This document shows, piece after piece, positions 21,503 through 29,574 of a stretch of DNA of 64,000 bases. Numbering within the stretch: position 1 is the stretch's first letter; each line of letters starts with the position of its first letter. The position numbers were made by a program, and so were the translations under genes. This DNA is from Danxiaibacter flavus (GTDB lineage Bacteria; Bacteroidota; Bacteroidia; Chitinophagales; Chitinophagaceae). The notes under the pieces are model-generated. The model made no database searches, was not told where the DNA came from, and saw only the letters and a list, made by a program, of their open reading frames with translations. Location: assembly GCF_041060425.1 (NCBI RefSeq), contig NZ_JAULBC010000002.1, forward strand, positions 682,001 through 746,000, read 5' to 3'.

Positions 21503-21687
21503 AAAATTGTTTTTATCTAAAAGTGAAATAATTAAGCAATAAAATCATCCAAGAGTTTTAACACCTGGACACTACCGATAGCAGTGGCCGTACCTGGCTG
21601 AATGAATGCCTGGAATGAACTGCATCAACAAAGCTTAAGGCAAGAAAGGACATCTTACAGATCCATTCGAAACCTTAGGCTTTTGTC
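21503..21687. other. Non-coding stretch
   Basis: Part of a 715-base gap between the esterase and the lipoprotein pair. I see nothing recognisable here; the middle of the gap holds the doubtful small gene at 21688-21909, and 21910-22217 is AT-rich without a recognised element. Confidence 0.5.
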
Positions 21688-21909
21688 TTAAAAAGAAGCA
21701 TTGTCGCTATTGCATTTCTTCCCCACGATGCATATCTCAACAGCATAATCCCTTGTTGCAAAACACGTCGATATCAGAAGGTGCGGATCAACTTCGTTCG
21801 CTGTATAATCAGATGTTGCATAGGCATAAGTTGTGCCAACTATAGCAGCCAATGTTATTAAAACGAGTGTTTTCCTCAATCCGGTTTCTGATAGAACATT
21901 GCTATTCAA
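21688..21909 (-). CDS. Small putative secreted peptide (doubtful)
   Basis: The open frame of 73 codons has no ATG. It begins at a TTG right after an in-frame stop; an inner TTG at about codon 11 would start RKTLVLITLAAIVGTTYAYA, which has the look of a signal peptide followed by a short mature peptide of about 42 residues with three Cys. This resembles the small secreted peptides common in Bacteroidota. It could equally be a decayed gene. No neighbour helps. Confidence is low, but the signal-like segment is hard to explain otherwise. Confidence 0.35.
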   Translation of the reverse strand: MNSNVLSETGLRKTLVLITLAAIVGTTYAYATSDYTANEVDPHLLISTCFATRDYAVEICIVGKKCNSDNASF

Positions 21910-22217
21910 TTATCGTCTGTAAATCCAATTTATCATAATCCCACAAAAATAAGTTCTGGCGAGGTTTATGGTGTTTGAGAGTAAAAAAATGAACTAAAAG
22001 AGTACGTTATTTAAATAAACAGTGATTGGCTTTGCAACCTTTTGTTACTTACAGTGGATAATGACAATTAGCGAGCTAAATTCAGTAAAATAAAGACGCT
22101 ACAACCAATGGATATAAATAAACACGATACGACATAATGTCTGACCACTATTTATATAGCTTGTGTCGGATATTGCAAAGAATATAATTTGTTCTGTAAA
22201 ACAGTATCTTATACACT

Positions 22218-22739
22218 TTGAAAAAGATATATTTATCGTACATCGTATTTACCATCTTCCTTTTAGGCCTTACGTCGTGCATACCATTATTTCGCCCGAG
22301 TGGGACAAAAGCCACAACCACTATTTACATCTCTAACCCAGAGTATAAACAGCAAATAGGTTTTCCTGCGCGCGTAACGGGAATAAGTCCCGGTATACGT
22401 ATTTCTGTTAATGTTTCGGTGGTACCGCCAGGTGAACCTGGCTATAGGTATTCCACGACAACCGTAACTTATATGAGTGCGGATATCAACACGAAAATGC
22501 TGTCCTCTTTTCCTGTGGACATACAGGTTCCTCAAAGCGGCGCTTATGAGGTTTCAGTTTCATTAACAAGCCTGGATTGCACCTGGGCTCAATCAGCAGC
22601 GGCCTGCACTTTAGTAGCTGGCAACGGAGGAATAGCAACGCGCAAACAATTTGTAATGCGCAGAGTATTTTCATTGAGAACAGAATCGGTATTTTTCTTT
22701 ACGACCTATGCCGACAAATATTCAGAATCATGTTGTTAA
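22218..22739 (+). CDS. Small lipoprotein of unknown function
   Basis: This frame starts at a TTG (22218) and not an ATG, yet the product begins with a perfect lipoprotein signal, MKKIYLSYIVFTIFLLGLTSC, with the Cys at about residue 21, so the TTG start is well supported. The mature protein of about 150 residues is beta-rich with several Cys in the second half (TSLDCTWAQSAAACTLV). No family is recognised. It ends 10 bases before the start of the next lipoprotein, so both are probably co-transcribed. Confidence 0.72.
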   Translation: MKKIYLSYIVFTIFLLGLTSCIPLFRPSGTKATTTIYISNPEYKQQIGFPARVTGISPGIRISVNVSVVPPGEPGYRYSTTTVTYMSADINTKMLSSFPVDIQVPQSGAYEVSVSLTSLDCTWAQSAAACTLVAGNGGIATRKQFVMRRVFSLRTESVFFFTTYADKYSESCC

Positions 22740-22749
22740 AAAGAAAATC

Positions 22750-23565
22750 ATGAAAAAAATAGTCTACATAATTACCATTTCCCTGGTAAGTTCGTTTTTT
22801 GCGTGTAATAAACACGGCAATATATCAACAGCAGGAAAAACTGAGAAAGACTCGCTAAACAGTTTAGAGCCGTTTGTTACGGTTATCATAAACAGTCACC
22901 AAAACAAATATGGAGATTTCGGCAGTGCAGGAAATGTCGCAGCAACCTTTCCATTATCCTGGAATATCAATTCGGTAGCGATGGATGGCTATCAGATACA
23001 ACCAAACACCAGCACATCTTTTTTTAGTACTACTGATAGTAAGGATACATCTTTTGAAAGAAAATTGGCTTCTTTTGTTGGAAACAAAGTAACGGTCTCC
23101 ATTAATGGAAATGGTGTAGAAAATATACCGGCAATTCCTGCAATAAACTTTATTGACATCGAGAAATCATTTGGTGATGATTTCAGTGTCTCTAAATCAA
23201 CAGGTGCTTCACTGAAATGGGATATCAGAAAGCTGATTGCCATACCAGATGGAAAAAATCTGCGCTTACAAAGTGATCCAATCAATATTCCAAATCAACC
23301 CGCAGGCATAAGAACTTATATCCTGATGGCCCCATTTCTTTTAGAAACAATTCCAGATTCATCCAGGGCTCAATATTTCGAAGTCCCTGCTGGCTCAACA
23401 ACATTTACAATCCCCTCAACTGCTTTTGACAAATACAAGGCAGGCGAGTTTGTCAATATAAAAATTGCATCTGCGTCAAATGTAACCGGAACCGTAGCAA
23501 GCCGGACACTTACTGTAGGATCTGTAAGCGTGACGGACATAGATGGCGTTACAGTAAAAAAATAA
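22750..23565 (+). CDS. Lipoprotein of unknown function
   Basis: An ATG at 22750 gives MKKIVYIITISLVSSFFAC, a lipoprotein signal with Cys at about residue 19; a further-upstream ATG overlaps the previous gene and adds 14 unrelated residues, so I reject it. The mature part (about 250 residues) is beta-strand-rich and ends with VGSVSVTDIDGVTVKK. I do not recognise a family or catalytic motif. It forms a two-gene unit with the preceding lipoprotein (10-base gap). Confidence 0.8.
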   Translation: MKKIVYIITISLVSSFFACNKHGNISTAGKTEKDSLNSLEPFVTVIINSHQNKYGDFGSAGNVAATFPLSWNINSVAMDGYQIQPNTSTSFFSTTDSKDTSFERKLASFVGNKVTVSINGNGVENIPAIPAINFIDIEKSFGDDFSVSKSTGASLKWDIRKLIAIPDGKNLRLQSDPINIPNQPAGIRTYILMAPFLLETIPDSSRAQYFEVPAGSTTFTIPSTAFDKYKAGEFVNIKIASASNVTGTVASRTLTVGSVSVTDIDGVTVKK

Positions 23566-23704
23566 ACAAGGCACCAGACTGGTAAGAAAATTTCGGATAC
23601 AGTTATATCATCTCTGTCATCAGCAGTTACAACAAAACAACTGAACCTTTTTGAACAAGGTCACATTACAAAGCACCGCCAAACATACCGTATTTATGCT
23701 TTTT

Positions 23705-23740
23705 AATGCAATAATGCAGGTGTTCCTGCACTATTGCATT
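23705..23740. repeat. 16-base inverted repeat
   Basis: AATGCAATAATGCAGG (23705-23720) and CCTGCACTATTGCATT (23725-23740) pair with one mismatch around a 4-base loop. It may be the terminator of the lipoprotein pair, but no long T-run follows. Confidence 0.65.
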
Positions 23741-23780
23741 TGTTCGGGCCATTTATTAACTTACTAATAAATTGTCCGGT

Positions 23781-24998
23781 ATGAAAACCTGCTTTATTAT
23801 TTCTCCCATTGGACAGGATGGCTCCGATATAAGAAAAAATGCCGACGACCTTTTCGACCTGATCATACAGCCGGCACTTGAAATTTTTGATTTCAAAGTT
23901 ATAAGGGCCGACAAGTTACTGACCGTATCCGCCATTAATGACGACATTATTAACTACGTCCAAAACGCGGAGTTATGTATTATTGATTTAACCGACCATA
24001 ATCCAAATGTATTTTATGAATGCGGCAGAAGGCACGAAACAGCCCGGCCATATATTCATATCAAAAGAAAAGGCGAACAGATCCCGTTTGATATATCCGG
24101 GATAAGAACCATTGACTATGATCTTTCTGACGGCAGAAAGATCCGGGAATCGATTGACAGCCTGAGAAAATTTATTACTGAACTGGAAAACACCGGCTAC
24201 TCTTCACAATCATCAACATTTTCTCTCAATACACTTGCAACAACGCTTACCCGCATAGAGCGGAAGCTGGACAATCTTTCTACAAACGGTGCCCCTTCAG
24301 TCGCACCAAAGGAAAGTAAAACAGAGGCAGGTAGTCCGTATCGCGTTTATTGGGATGCGCTGGATTCAGGCGACTATCAGAAAGCCACCAATGCCCTCAA
24401 ACGCTTTATGAACATCAATTACGATTCAAGCCTGCACCTTGATCTGTGCTGCAACCTGACCGATGCGTTTGAGCCGTCTGCCGTAGCCGTAGCGAGACAA
24501 ATACTGGACACAAAATTCGAGACGTTGAAAATGTCAATCGTTGCAATCGCGCTTGATTCACTTACACGGTTTTATGGCGATGCGATGGCTATTGATGAGC
24601 AGTATGATGCATTGAAAGCTTATATTGAAAAAGCTTTGCAGGCCAGTCAGAATGATGTTGACAAAGGCTCTATCTACAATGTTTACGCGAATCTTGAATA
24701 TACAAAGAAGAATTATCTGAAGGCATTGGATTATCAAAAGAAAGCAGTGGAATTCTATCCGAATTCATCTGTGCTACATTATAATCTTGCACGCATATAT
24801 GATATTCTCGGCAAGCAGAAAGAAGTGATTGAAACAATTGACAATTATGTGTATGTAGTCTCTAATCAGGGAGAGGCCATCAAGAATGAAGATATCCGCT
24901 ACCTCAATTATGCCAAGAGTAAGTATGAAGAAGCGAAGATGATGGATCAGGCCGCGAAAGTTGATGCATTAATTGCAGCGAAGCAGGCTGCGAAGTAG
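23781..24998 (+). CDS. DRHyd/TIR-like domain plus TPR protein
   Basis: The ATG at 23781 gives MKTCFIISPIG; an earlier TTG adds only three residues. The N-terminal domain (about 1-130) shows FIISPIG, a V.RAD strand (KVIRADKL), INDDIINYVQNAELCIIDLT and NPNVFYECGRRHE, the layout of the nucleoside 2-deoxyribosyltransferase-like (DRHyd) fold, which is related to TIR domains; the C-terminal 210 residues are TPR-like helical repeats (DALDSGDYQKATNALKRF, YANLEYTKKNYLKALDYQKK). Proteins of this type are associated with nucleotide or NAD cleavage in conflict systems; here that is an inference. No phage-defence neighbours were recognised; it stands alone between lipoprotein genes and an APH/MarR pair. 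Confidence 0.65.
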   Translation: MKTCFIISPIGQDGSDIRKNADDLFDLIIQPALEIFDFKVIRADKLLTVSAINDDIINYVQNAELCIIDLTDHNPNVFYECGRRHETARPYIHIKRKGEQIPFDISGIRTIDYDLSDGRKIRESIDSLRKFITELENTGYSSQSSTFSLNTLATTLTRIERKLDNLSTNGAPSVAPKESKTEAGSPYRVYWDALDSGDYQKATNALKRFMNINYDSSLHLDLCCNLTDAFEPSAVAVARQILDTKFETLKMSIVAIALDSLTRFYGDAMAIDEQYDALKAYIEKALQASQNDVDKGSIYNVYANLEYTKKNYLKALDYQKKAVEFYPNSSVLHYNLARIYDILGKQKEVIETIDNYVYVVSNQGEAIKNEDIRYLNYAKSKYEEAKMMDQAAKVDALIAAKQAAK

Positions 24999-25045
24999 GT
25001 TCGCCTGATATTTCCTTAAGCCTATTGCGCGGACAAGGGAGTGTT

Positions 25046-26086
25046 TTACTTTCCCTTTTTCTCCAACATCTTACTTTGTACTAAACGCAAAGCCGGTTCA
25101 AACTGTTCTGACCGCATGGCATTTAATGCATCGTTAAACAACGCAATGCCATAATAAAACTGCCCTTCACTGGTGGCTACATCAAATTTTCCCGAACGGG
25201 CTAATGCTCCTATATCTGCCATTGTAAAATGTAATGATTCCGGATTTGATCCTATTATTCCGGAGACAGCTGTATTTGCCAATTGAAACATCATTATTGC
25301 ATAAACAATCCGGCAAATCTGCCGCATCAAAAAGAAACGCGCACGATTGTAATCATTTAAAGCTTCTCCAAAATAAGCCTCCAGCAAAGCATTTTCCTGT
25401 GCCGCACCGTTCGCAAAAGAAATAGCAGCGACAGACAGATCAACGTAACGGTCATTTGCAAATGCCGCGTCCCAATCCACGATCCGGATATGTTCTCCAT
25501 CAAATAAAATATTGTTGGGATTAAGATCATTATGACTGGCAACTTTATCAGTATCGTGCCATGGATAAGCGCGGTTAACCTGTTCGTAATAACAAAATGT
25601 TTCATCAAATGCAGGGGCGGCAAAAACCGCAGAAGCTGAAGCTTTGATTTTTTTGATAAGTTCGTTTACCAGGCCCTGCATATCGCCCTGCTTCTTAAAC
25701 ACAGGCATATCGTGCATTTTACGTACAAGCTTTCCCATTGCCTGTGCCAGCGACACCGGATCGGCAAAATGCGCTCTCACTGGTTTTGCATCAATGAATG
25801 CACTGATACTGATGCCTTGTGTATGATCTGCGTAAAAAATCTCCGGGGCAATACCTGCAGCTGCAGCAATTTTGTTCATTGCATAAATATCCTCTTCTCC
25901 TGGGGTGTCGAGCTTTAAAACGTACGATTCTCCATTCACCACAATTCTGTAAACAATTGCGCCAGACAACCCTCCTTTCAACAAAAAAACAGCGCTTGCC
26001 TCCTGCCCAAATGTTGCCTGTATAATGCTTGCTACCAACGTCGCTTTATCAGCGGGAATGATTGAACTGGTGCATCCGGTTTCCAT
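25046..26086 (-). CDS. Aminoglycoside/choline phosphotransferase-family kinase
   Basis: The 346-residue protein has the small-molecule kinase fold: a glycine-rich loop region (LLKGGLSGAIVYRIVV), the catalytic loop SHNDLNPNNILFDG (H.D....N) and the metal-binding IVDWDAAF. This is the APH/ChoK superfamily; substrates range from choline to antibiotics, and the substrate here cannot be told. It is preceded 21 bases upstream by a MarR regulator on the same strand, so the pair probably responds to a small molecule. A resistance role is possible but not shown. Confidence 0.85.
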   Translation of the reverse strand: METGCTSSIIPADKATLVASIIQATFGQEASAVFLLKGGLSGAIVYRIVVNGESYVLKLDTPGEEDIYAMNKIAAAAGIAPEIFYADHTQGISISAFIDAKPVRAHFADPVSLAQAMGKLVRKMHDMPVFKKQGDMQGLVNELIKKIKASASAVFAAPAFDETFCYYEQVNRAYPWHDTDKVASHNDLNPNNILFDGEHIRIVDWDAAFANDRYVDLSVAAISFANGAAQENALLEAYFGEALNDYNRARFFLMRQICRIVYAIMMFQLANTAVSGIIGSNPESLHFTMADIGALARSGKFDVATSEGQFYYGIALFNDALNAMRSEQFEPALRLVQSKMLEKKGK

Positions 26087-26107
26087 AAGACAATAGTTTA
26101 AGTGTGG

Positions 26108-26524
26108 CTAATTACCTAACAAGTCTATTAGCGGCTTCAGATTTTTTGCTTTTTCATTTGAAATAATATCCCGGGCTGTTGCATTGGCCGTTTCCAGTGC
26201 ATTGGCAAACAATTCCTTTCCCGTTTTTGTAAGCACGGCATAAGCAATGCGCCCATCCATTTCGTTGGATTCACGAGCAACGAGGCCGATTTTCTCCAGC
26301 GGCGCCAGCATTCGTGTAACAGCAGAAGCAGTCAGCCCGGTTTGTTCCGCCAAATCAATACGGCGAAGCTTGCCGCCTGGTGCCTGATGCAACAGGTAGA
26401 GCAGTGCAAAGTCGCTGAATCCAATACCGTGCATATTCAGCCTGTCGAAACGACGTGAAATAATTACCTGCGCCTTTGCAAGGTTTAGCAACAGCTTTAA
26501 TGAGTTATTTACGATAGTTGACAT
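26108..26524 (-). CDS. MarR family transcriptional regulator
   Basis: The 138-residue product is a winged-helix regulator of MarR type: DFALLYLLHQAPGGKLRRIDLAEQTGLTASAVTRMLAPLEKIGLV is the DNA-binding helix-turn-helix region and ESNEMDGRIAYAVLTKTGKE the wing. It is the first gene of a pair with the APH-family kinase. A perfect 14-base palindrome lies 4 bases before its start codon, the likely operator for autoregulation of the pair. The ligand is unknown. Confidence 0.9.
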   Translation of the reverse strand: MSTIVNNSLKLLLNLAKAQVIISRRFDRLNMHGIGFSDFALLYLLHQAPGGKLRRIDLAEQTGLTASAVTRMLAPLEKIGLVARESNEMDGRIAYAVLTKTGKELFANALETANATARDIISNEKAKNLKPLIDLLGN

Positions 26525-26527
26525 ATA

Positions 26528-26541
26528 ATTGAGTACTCAAT
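26528..26541. promoter_or_regulatory. MarR operator palindrome
   Basis: ATTGAGTACTCAAT is a perfect 14-base palindrome ending 4 bases upstream of the MarR start codon. Its size and form (TTGA...TCAA) fit a MarR dimer site, and binding here would block transcription or translation start. Confidence 0.65.
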
Positions 26542-26843
26542 GATCTTGCAAATAAAAAATATTATTTTAAAATATTGATTTTTATTTTTGTTGAAAGAAT
26601 TCCTGCAATGAAGGCTTAACTAAATTGGCTTAAAAATAAACCTCAAGAAAGAGGATTATGCTGTTTTGCATTAATTGGGCAGGCATCTGAGAGGCTTTTG
26701 TAACACGTTTTTGAAAGGGAGTATTCTTTTAAAGAATCGAAATAAATCATTACACAAATGAAAACTTTCACCAATACATCTTGGCACCAGGTACTATTGA
26801 AGGGATTGCATATTAAAATATGCAAGGAATCCCCCTGATAAAT
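26542..26843. other. Non-coding gap with a small hairpin
   Basis: About 300 AT-rich bases between the MarR gene and the convergent-side end of the secreted hypothetical protein. A hairpin TTGCATAT-TAAA-ATATGCAA lies at 26806-26825, just past the stop codon of the gene at 26844, and may mark its transcript end. Nothing else is recognised. Confidence 0.5.
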
Positions 26844-27770
26844 TTACTTAAAATCAAACAACGTAGCCGTAAACTCTCCTCGCTCCCGCTTTTTAAAGAG
26901 CGCTTTAAAGTTGCCTTTATAACGAATAAACTTAGGAACAAGCAAGCCATTTATCTTCGTCATCTGCACTTCCATCTTTACATCAAAATCATATACGGCT
27001 GCATTATAGCTTAGGGAGTAACTACGCGCCAGTACCTGCATGTTTTTATAGTCGAACCAGGTGGTCATTTCATCAATAACAACATCATCTCTTCTGAACA
27101 TCCCAAGGTCTTCTTTTGCTTTTACTGTAAATACGTAAGCGTAATCACCGTTATAAGGAACATAGTCCAGGCGATAGTCATACAGCTTGTGAGCATTGTC
27201 GTCGTACAGATCCAATTTATTCCCGATAAAGGGAATTCCGGGAATTTTTTTTCCGGGATTGAAGAACAACATTTTCAATTGTTCTATGTGTTTATCAATT
27301 CCCCTTTTACCATCGGTGGAAATGGTACTGCCGTTAACAATATTGTTCTCACCACAAATCTTTTCTTTTGAAAAAAATAAACCGGCGAACATTTCACCGC
27401 TCATATAGTTAAAGTCACCATTGTTATCGAGCATATCGCCTGTTACCTGCTGATCCGTTACAGTTGTATACCGGCAGCCCTTTTCCCTGTGTTGCAAAGA
27501 CTTGCTATTATAGGAGGCTGCCACTGCATTATTCTTATCCAGCATACGAAGATTATTGTAAGCCGAATATTCAATGACGCGGAGATTGCGAAAAGCTTTA
27601 TAGAAAGTTGTATCGTTTTTAATACGCTGAAGAACGCTTTTATAATCAAGGTTATTTCTTACAATTACGTCGGGAAGCCGATAACTTTTTCCTTCAAAAA
27701 AAATTGTTGTATCCTGAGCATATCCCACAATTACCAGCAACATACATGCAATAGAAAAGAAAACCTTCAT
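26844..27770 (-). CDS. Secreted conserved hypothetical protein
   Basis: A 308-residue protein starting at the ATG at 27770 (MKVFFSIACMLLVIVGYAQ, signal peptidase I site near residue 18); an ATG 9 bases upstream is also possible. The mature part begins DTTIFFEGKSYRLPDVIVRN and is rich in aromatic and beta-strand segments (DYRLDYVPYNGDYAYVFTVK, DFDVKMEVQMTKINGLLVPK), ending LFDFK, which resembles outer-membrane-associated proteins of Bacteroidota that lack a function. It has no recognisable enzyme motif. It is monocistronic. Confidence 0.8.
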   Translation of the reverse strand: MKVFFSIACMLLVIVGYAQDTTIFFEGKSYRLPDVIVRNNLDYKSVLQRIKNDTTFYKAFRNLRVIEYSAYNNLRMLDKNNAVAASYNSKSLQHREKGCRYTTVTDQQVTGDMLDNNGDFNYMSGEMFAGLFFSKEKICGENNIVNGSTISTDGKRGIDKHIEQLKMLFFNPGKKIPGIPFIGNKLDLYDDNAHKLYDYRLDYVPYNGDYAYVFTVKAKEDLGMFRRDDVVIDEMTTWFDYKNMQVLARSYSLSYNAAVYDFDVKMEVQMTKINGLLVPKFIRYKGNFKALFKKRERGEFTATLFDFK

Positions 27771-27811
27771 CTTTATCATTTAATTTAATCAATCAAAACC
27801 CGTACCCGAGG

Positions 27812-27847
27812 ACGTTATACGTTTTAAGTTATACGTTGTACGTTTTT
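27812..27847 (+). repeat. Heptamer array (ACGTTAT family), left arm
   Basis: ACGTTAT, ACGTTTT, AAGTTAT, ACGTTGT, ACGTTTT follow each other at exact 7-base spacing. The inverted copy is at 27885-27918. Confidence 0.85.
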
Positions 27848-27884
27848 CAGAGCGAAGTTGATGCGACTCTAAAATCCGGGCTTC

Positions 27885-27918
27885 GACGTATAACGTATAA
27901 CTTACAACGTAAAACGTT
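27885..27918 (-). repeat. Heptamer array (ACGTTAT family), right arm
   Basis: Units GACGTATA, ACGTATA, ACTTACA, ACGTAAA, ACGTTAC are the inverted counterpart of 27812-27847 and end at the stop codon of the deformylase gene (27917-27919). The two arms flank a 37-base spacer and could form a stem-loop. Confidence 0.85.
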
Positions 27919-28495
27919 ACTTAGCGAATGTCATCTTGTAATCAACCCTTACCTTTCCTTTGCTGATATCATTCAATTTACCCTGCAGCATTTTTTTACG
28001 CAGAGGTTTTAAGTAATCTATGAAAAGCTTACCTTCTATATGATCATATTCATGCTGAATAATGCGTGCTGTTAATCCATTGAAGGTTTCTGTATGGGGT
28101 TCAAAGTTTTCATCGACATATTCCAATGTTACAGTTTCAGGACGCATAATATCTTCCCTTATTTTCGGAATGCTCAGGCAGCCTTCGTTGTAGCTCCACT
28201 CCTCGCCCTCCAGCTCAACAACATGCGGATTGATAAAAACACGCTTAATGCCCGGCTCGTCAGGGTATTGCCCTTTCTCATCATTTTCCTGATTCTCAAA
28301 GATCTGAGCGCTATCCATAACAAAAATGCGGATGTCGCGGTTAATCTGCGGTGCGGCAAGGCCAACACCGTTACTGGCGTACATGGTTTCCCACATGTCA
28401 GCGATCAATTTCGCCAGATCTTTATAATCAGGGGTAATATCCTTTGCTACTTTTCTTAACACTGGCGCACCATAGGCTACTATCGGTAAAATCAT
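27917..28495 (-). CDS. def: Peptide deformylase
   Basis: The 192-residue product carries the three deformylase motifs: GVGLAAPQI, EGCLSIP and QHEYDHIEG, the last being the HExxH zinc site, so it removes the N-terminal formyl group from new proteins. N-terminal MILPIVAYGAPVLRKVAKDI is standard. A candidate -7 element (TATCTTTG at 28564-28571 on the minus strand) is 69 bases upstream of the ATG. Its stop codon lies inside a heptamer array. Confidence 0.97.
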   Translation of the reverse strand: MILPIVAYGAPVLRKVAKDITPDYKDLAKLIADMWETMYASNGVGLAAPQINRDIRIFVMDSAQIFENQENDEKGQYPDEPGIKRVFINPHVVELEGEEWSYNEGCLSIPKIREDIMRPETVTLEYVDENFEPHTETFNGLTARIIQHEYDHIEGKLFIDYLKPLRKKMLQGKLNDISKGKVRVDYKMTFAK

Positions 28496-28563
28496 ATCTG
28501 TAAATAATTGAAATATATTATCTTAAACTATTCCTATTCAACTCTATACCATTGAATTGCCTG

Positions 28564-28571
28564 CAAAGATA
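28564..28571 (-). promoter_or_regulatory. Candidate -7 element of def
   Basis: TATCTTTG on the minus strand matches TAnnTTTG and lies 69 bases upstream of the def ATG. A convincing -33 TTG is not found. Confidence 0.45.
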
Positions 28572-28595
28572 GCACTTTACGAGAAGCTTTAAGTT

Positions 28596-28773
28596 AAACC
28601 ACAGAGACAGGACGGCACAGCGAACAGCTTCCTAATGGACAATTGACATTTGAAAATTGAAAATGAACGGCGGCGAGTAATGCAAGCTTTAAATTAATCC
28701 AGTACGTATTGAGCTTCCGAAATATGGTAAATCAACGCCGTGTATCGTTATTTTCGCCCTGTCTCCGTGGTTC
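28596..28773. repeat. Inverted CACGGAGACA pair enclosing GAAAATT heptamers
   Basis: CCACAGAGACAGGACGGC (28599-28616) and its inverted relative CGCCCTGTCTCCGTGG (28755-28770) flank about 140 bases. Between them, at 28637-28667, lie GACAATT, GACATTT, GAAAATT, GAAAATG at 7-base spacing, the same words as at 3726-3757. The stretch separates def from the tetR promoter. Confidence 0.75.
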
Positions 28774-28807
28774 CCAAAAACCGTTTATAAAAAAATATCT
28801 CCAAAAA

Positions 28808-28838
28808 TTTGGAAACTTAACACTGTAAACTATTTTTG
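28808..28838 (+). promoter_or_regulatory. tetR promoter
   Basis: TTTG (28808-28811), a 19-base spacer and TATTTTTG (28831-28838) match the Bacteroidota consensus exactly. The TetR ATG is at 28857, predicting a leader of only about 13 bases. Confidence 0.82.
28817..28832 (+). promoter_or_regulatory. TetR operator in the promoter spacer
   Basis: TTAACACTGTAAACTA contains the near-palindrome TTAACA-C-TGTAAA and sits between -33 and -7, ending inside the -7 element, where a bound repressor would block RNA polymerase. The same word with one changed base recurs upstream of the efflux operon (29511-29526). Confidence 0.75.
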
Positions 28839-28856
28839 TATCGAATTATTAATTCA

Positions 28857-29492
28857 ATGGGAATAGCCGAAAGAAAAGAACGACATAAAGAAGACATTAA
28901 AAAGCGTATCCTGGAAGCAGCAAAAGAGTTGTTTTTGGAAAAAGGCTTTGAGGCTACTTCCATGCGGAATATTGCGGAAAAAGTTGAGTTCAGTCCTACA
29001 GCATTATACCTGTATTTCAAGGAGAAGAATAACATTATTTACGCATTGCACCAGGAAGGGTTCAGAATGCTGGCTTCAAAATTCCAGGTGCTCGCAATGG
29101 TCTCAGATCCGATGGAAAGGCTGAAAGCGATGGGCCGCATATACATGCAGTTTGCTATGGAAAACAGTGATTTCTATGAACTCATGTTTATTATGAAAGA
29201 ACCATTGCAATACCTGGAAGGTTGCCCGGACGAAGATTGGCAGGAAGGCGAAAAAGTTTATCATGCATTATACAACACCATCCTCGAGTGCCAGCAAAAG
29301 AGACTTTTTTCGAATATCGAAGCACACGGACTTTCTTTAATGATCTGGAGCACAATGCACGGACTTTGCACTATGAAAATCCACGGCCAGCTGGATCATA
29401 TGACATCGAATAAAAACATATTACCGGAAGTGGAATCAAAAATTGACTATGTATACGAAACATTCATAGCTGTGCTGGAACGGATGGCCTGA
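28857..29492 (+). CDS. TetR family repressor of the efflux operon
   Basis: The ATG at 28857 gives a 211-residue protein; a TTG start upstream would fall within the -7 promoter element and is excluded. The N-terminal helix-turn-helix is typical of TetR: KKRILEAAKELFLEKGFEAT then SMRNIAEKVEFSPTALYLYF. The C-terminal domain (about 60-211) is a helical ligand pocket and is not family-specific. It is followed 82 bases later by a TolC-HlyD-RND operon, and both units carry the same operator word, so it most likely represses itself and the pump and is released by a pump substrate. Confidence 0.92.
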   Translation: MGIAERKERHKEDIKKRILEAAKELFLEKGFEATSMRNIAEKVEFSPTALYLYFKEKNNIIYALHQEGFRMLASKFQVLAMVSDPMERLKAMGRIYMQFAMENSDFYELMFIMKEPLQYLEGCPDEDWQEGEKVYHALYNTILECQQKRLFSNIEAHGLSLMIWSTMHGLCTMKIHGQLDHMTSNKNILPEVESKIDYVYETFIAVLERMA

Positions 29493-29510
29493 TTTTTTTT
29501 GCCCCTTAAC

Positions 29511-29540
29511 TTAACAGTGTAAACTAAATTAACACTGAAC
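29511..29540 (+). promoter_or_regulatory. TetR operator upstream of the efflux operon
   Basis: TTAACAGTGTAAACTA (29511-29526) differs by one base from the operator in the tetR promoter. A further half-site-like TTAACACTGAAC follows at 29529-29540. A clear -7 consensus was not found here. Confidence 0.72.
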
Positions 29541-29574
29541 ATTTAATTCGCTTTAAACCAAAAATTTCAATGAA

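Noticed and set aside
25046..26086. Antibiotic resistance call for the APH-family kinase
   Set aside because: The fold is shared with choline and other kinases; nothing in the sequence points to an antibiotic substrate.
28836..28856. Earlier TTG start for the TetR gene
   Set aside because: It lies inside the -7 promoter element, so it would not be in the mRNA.
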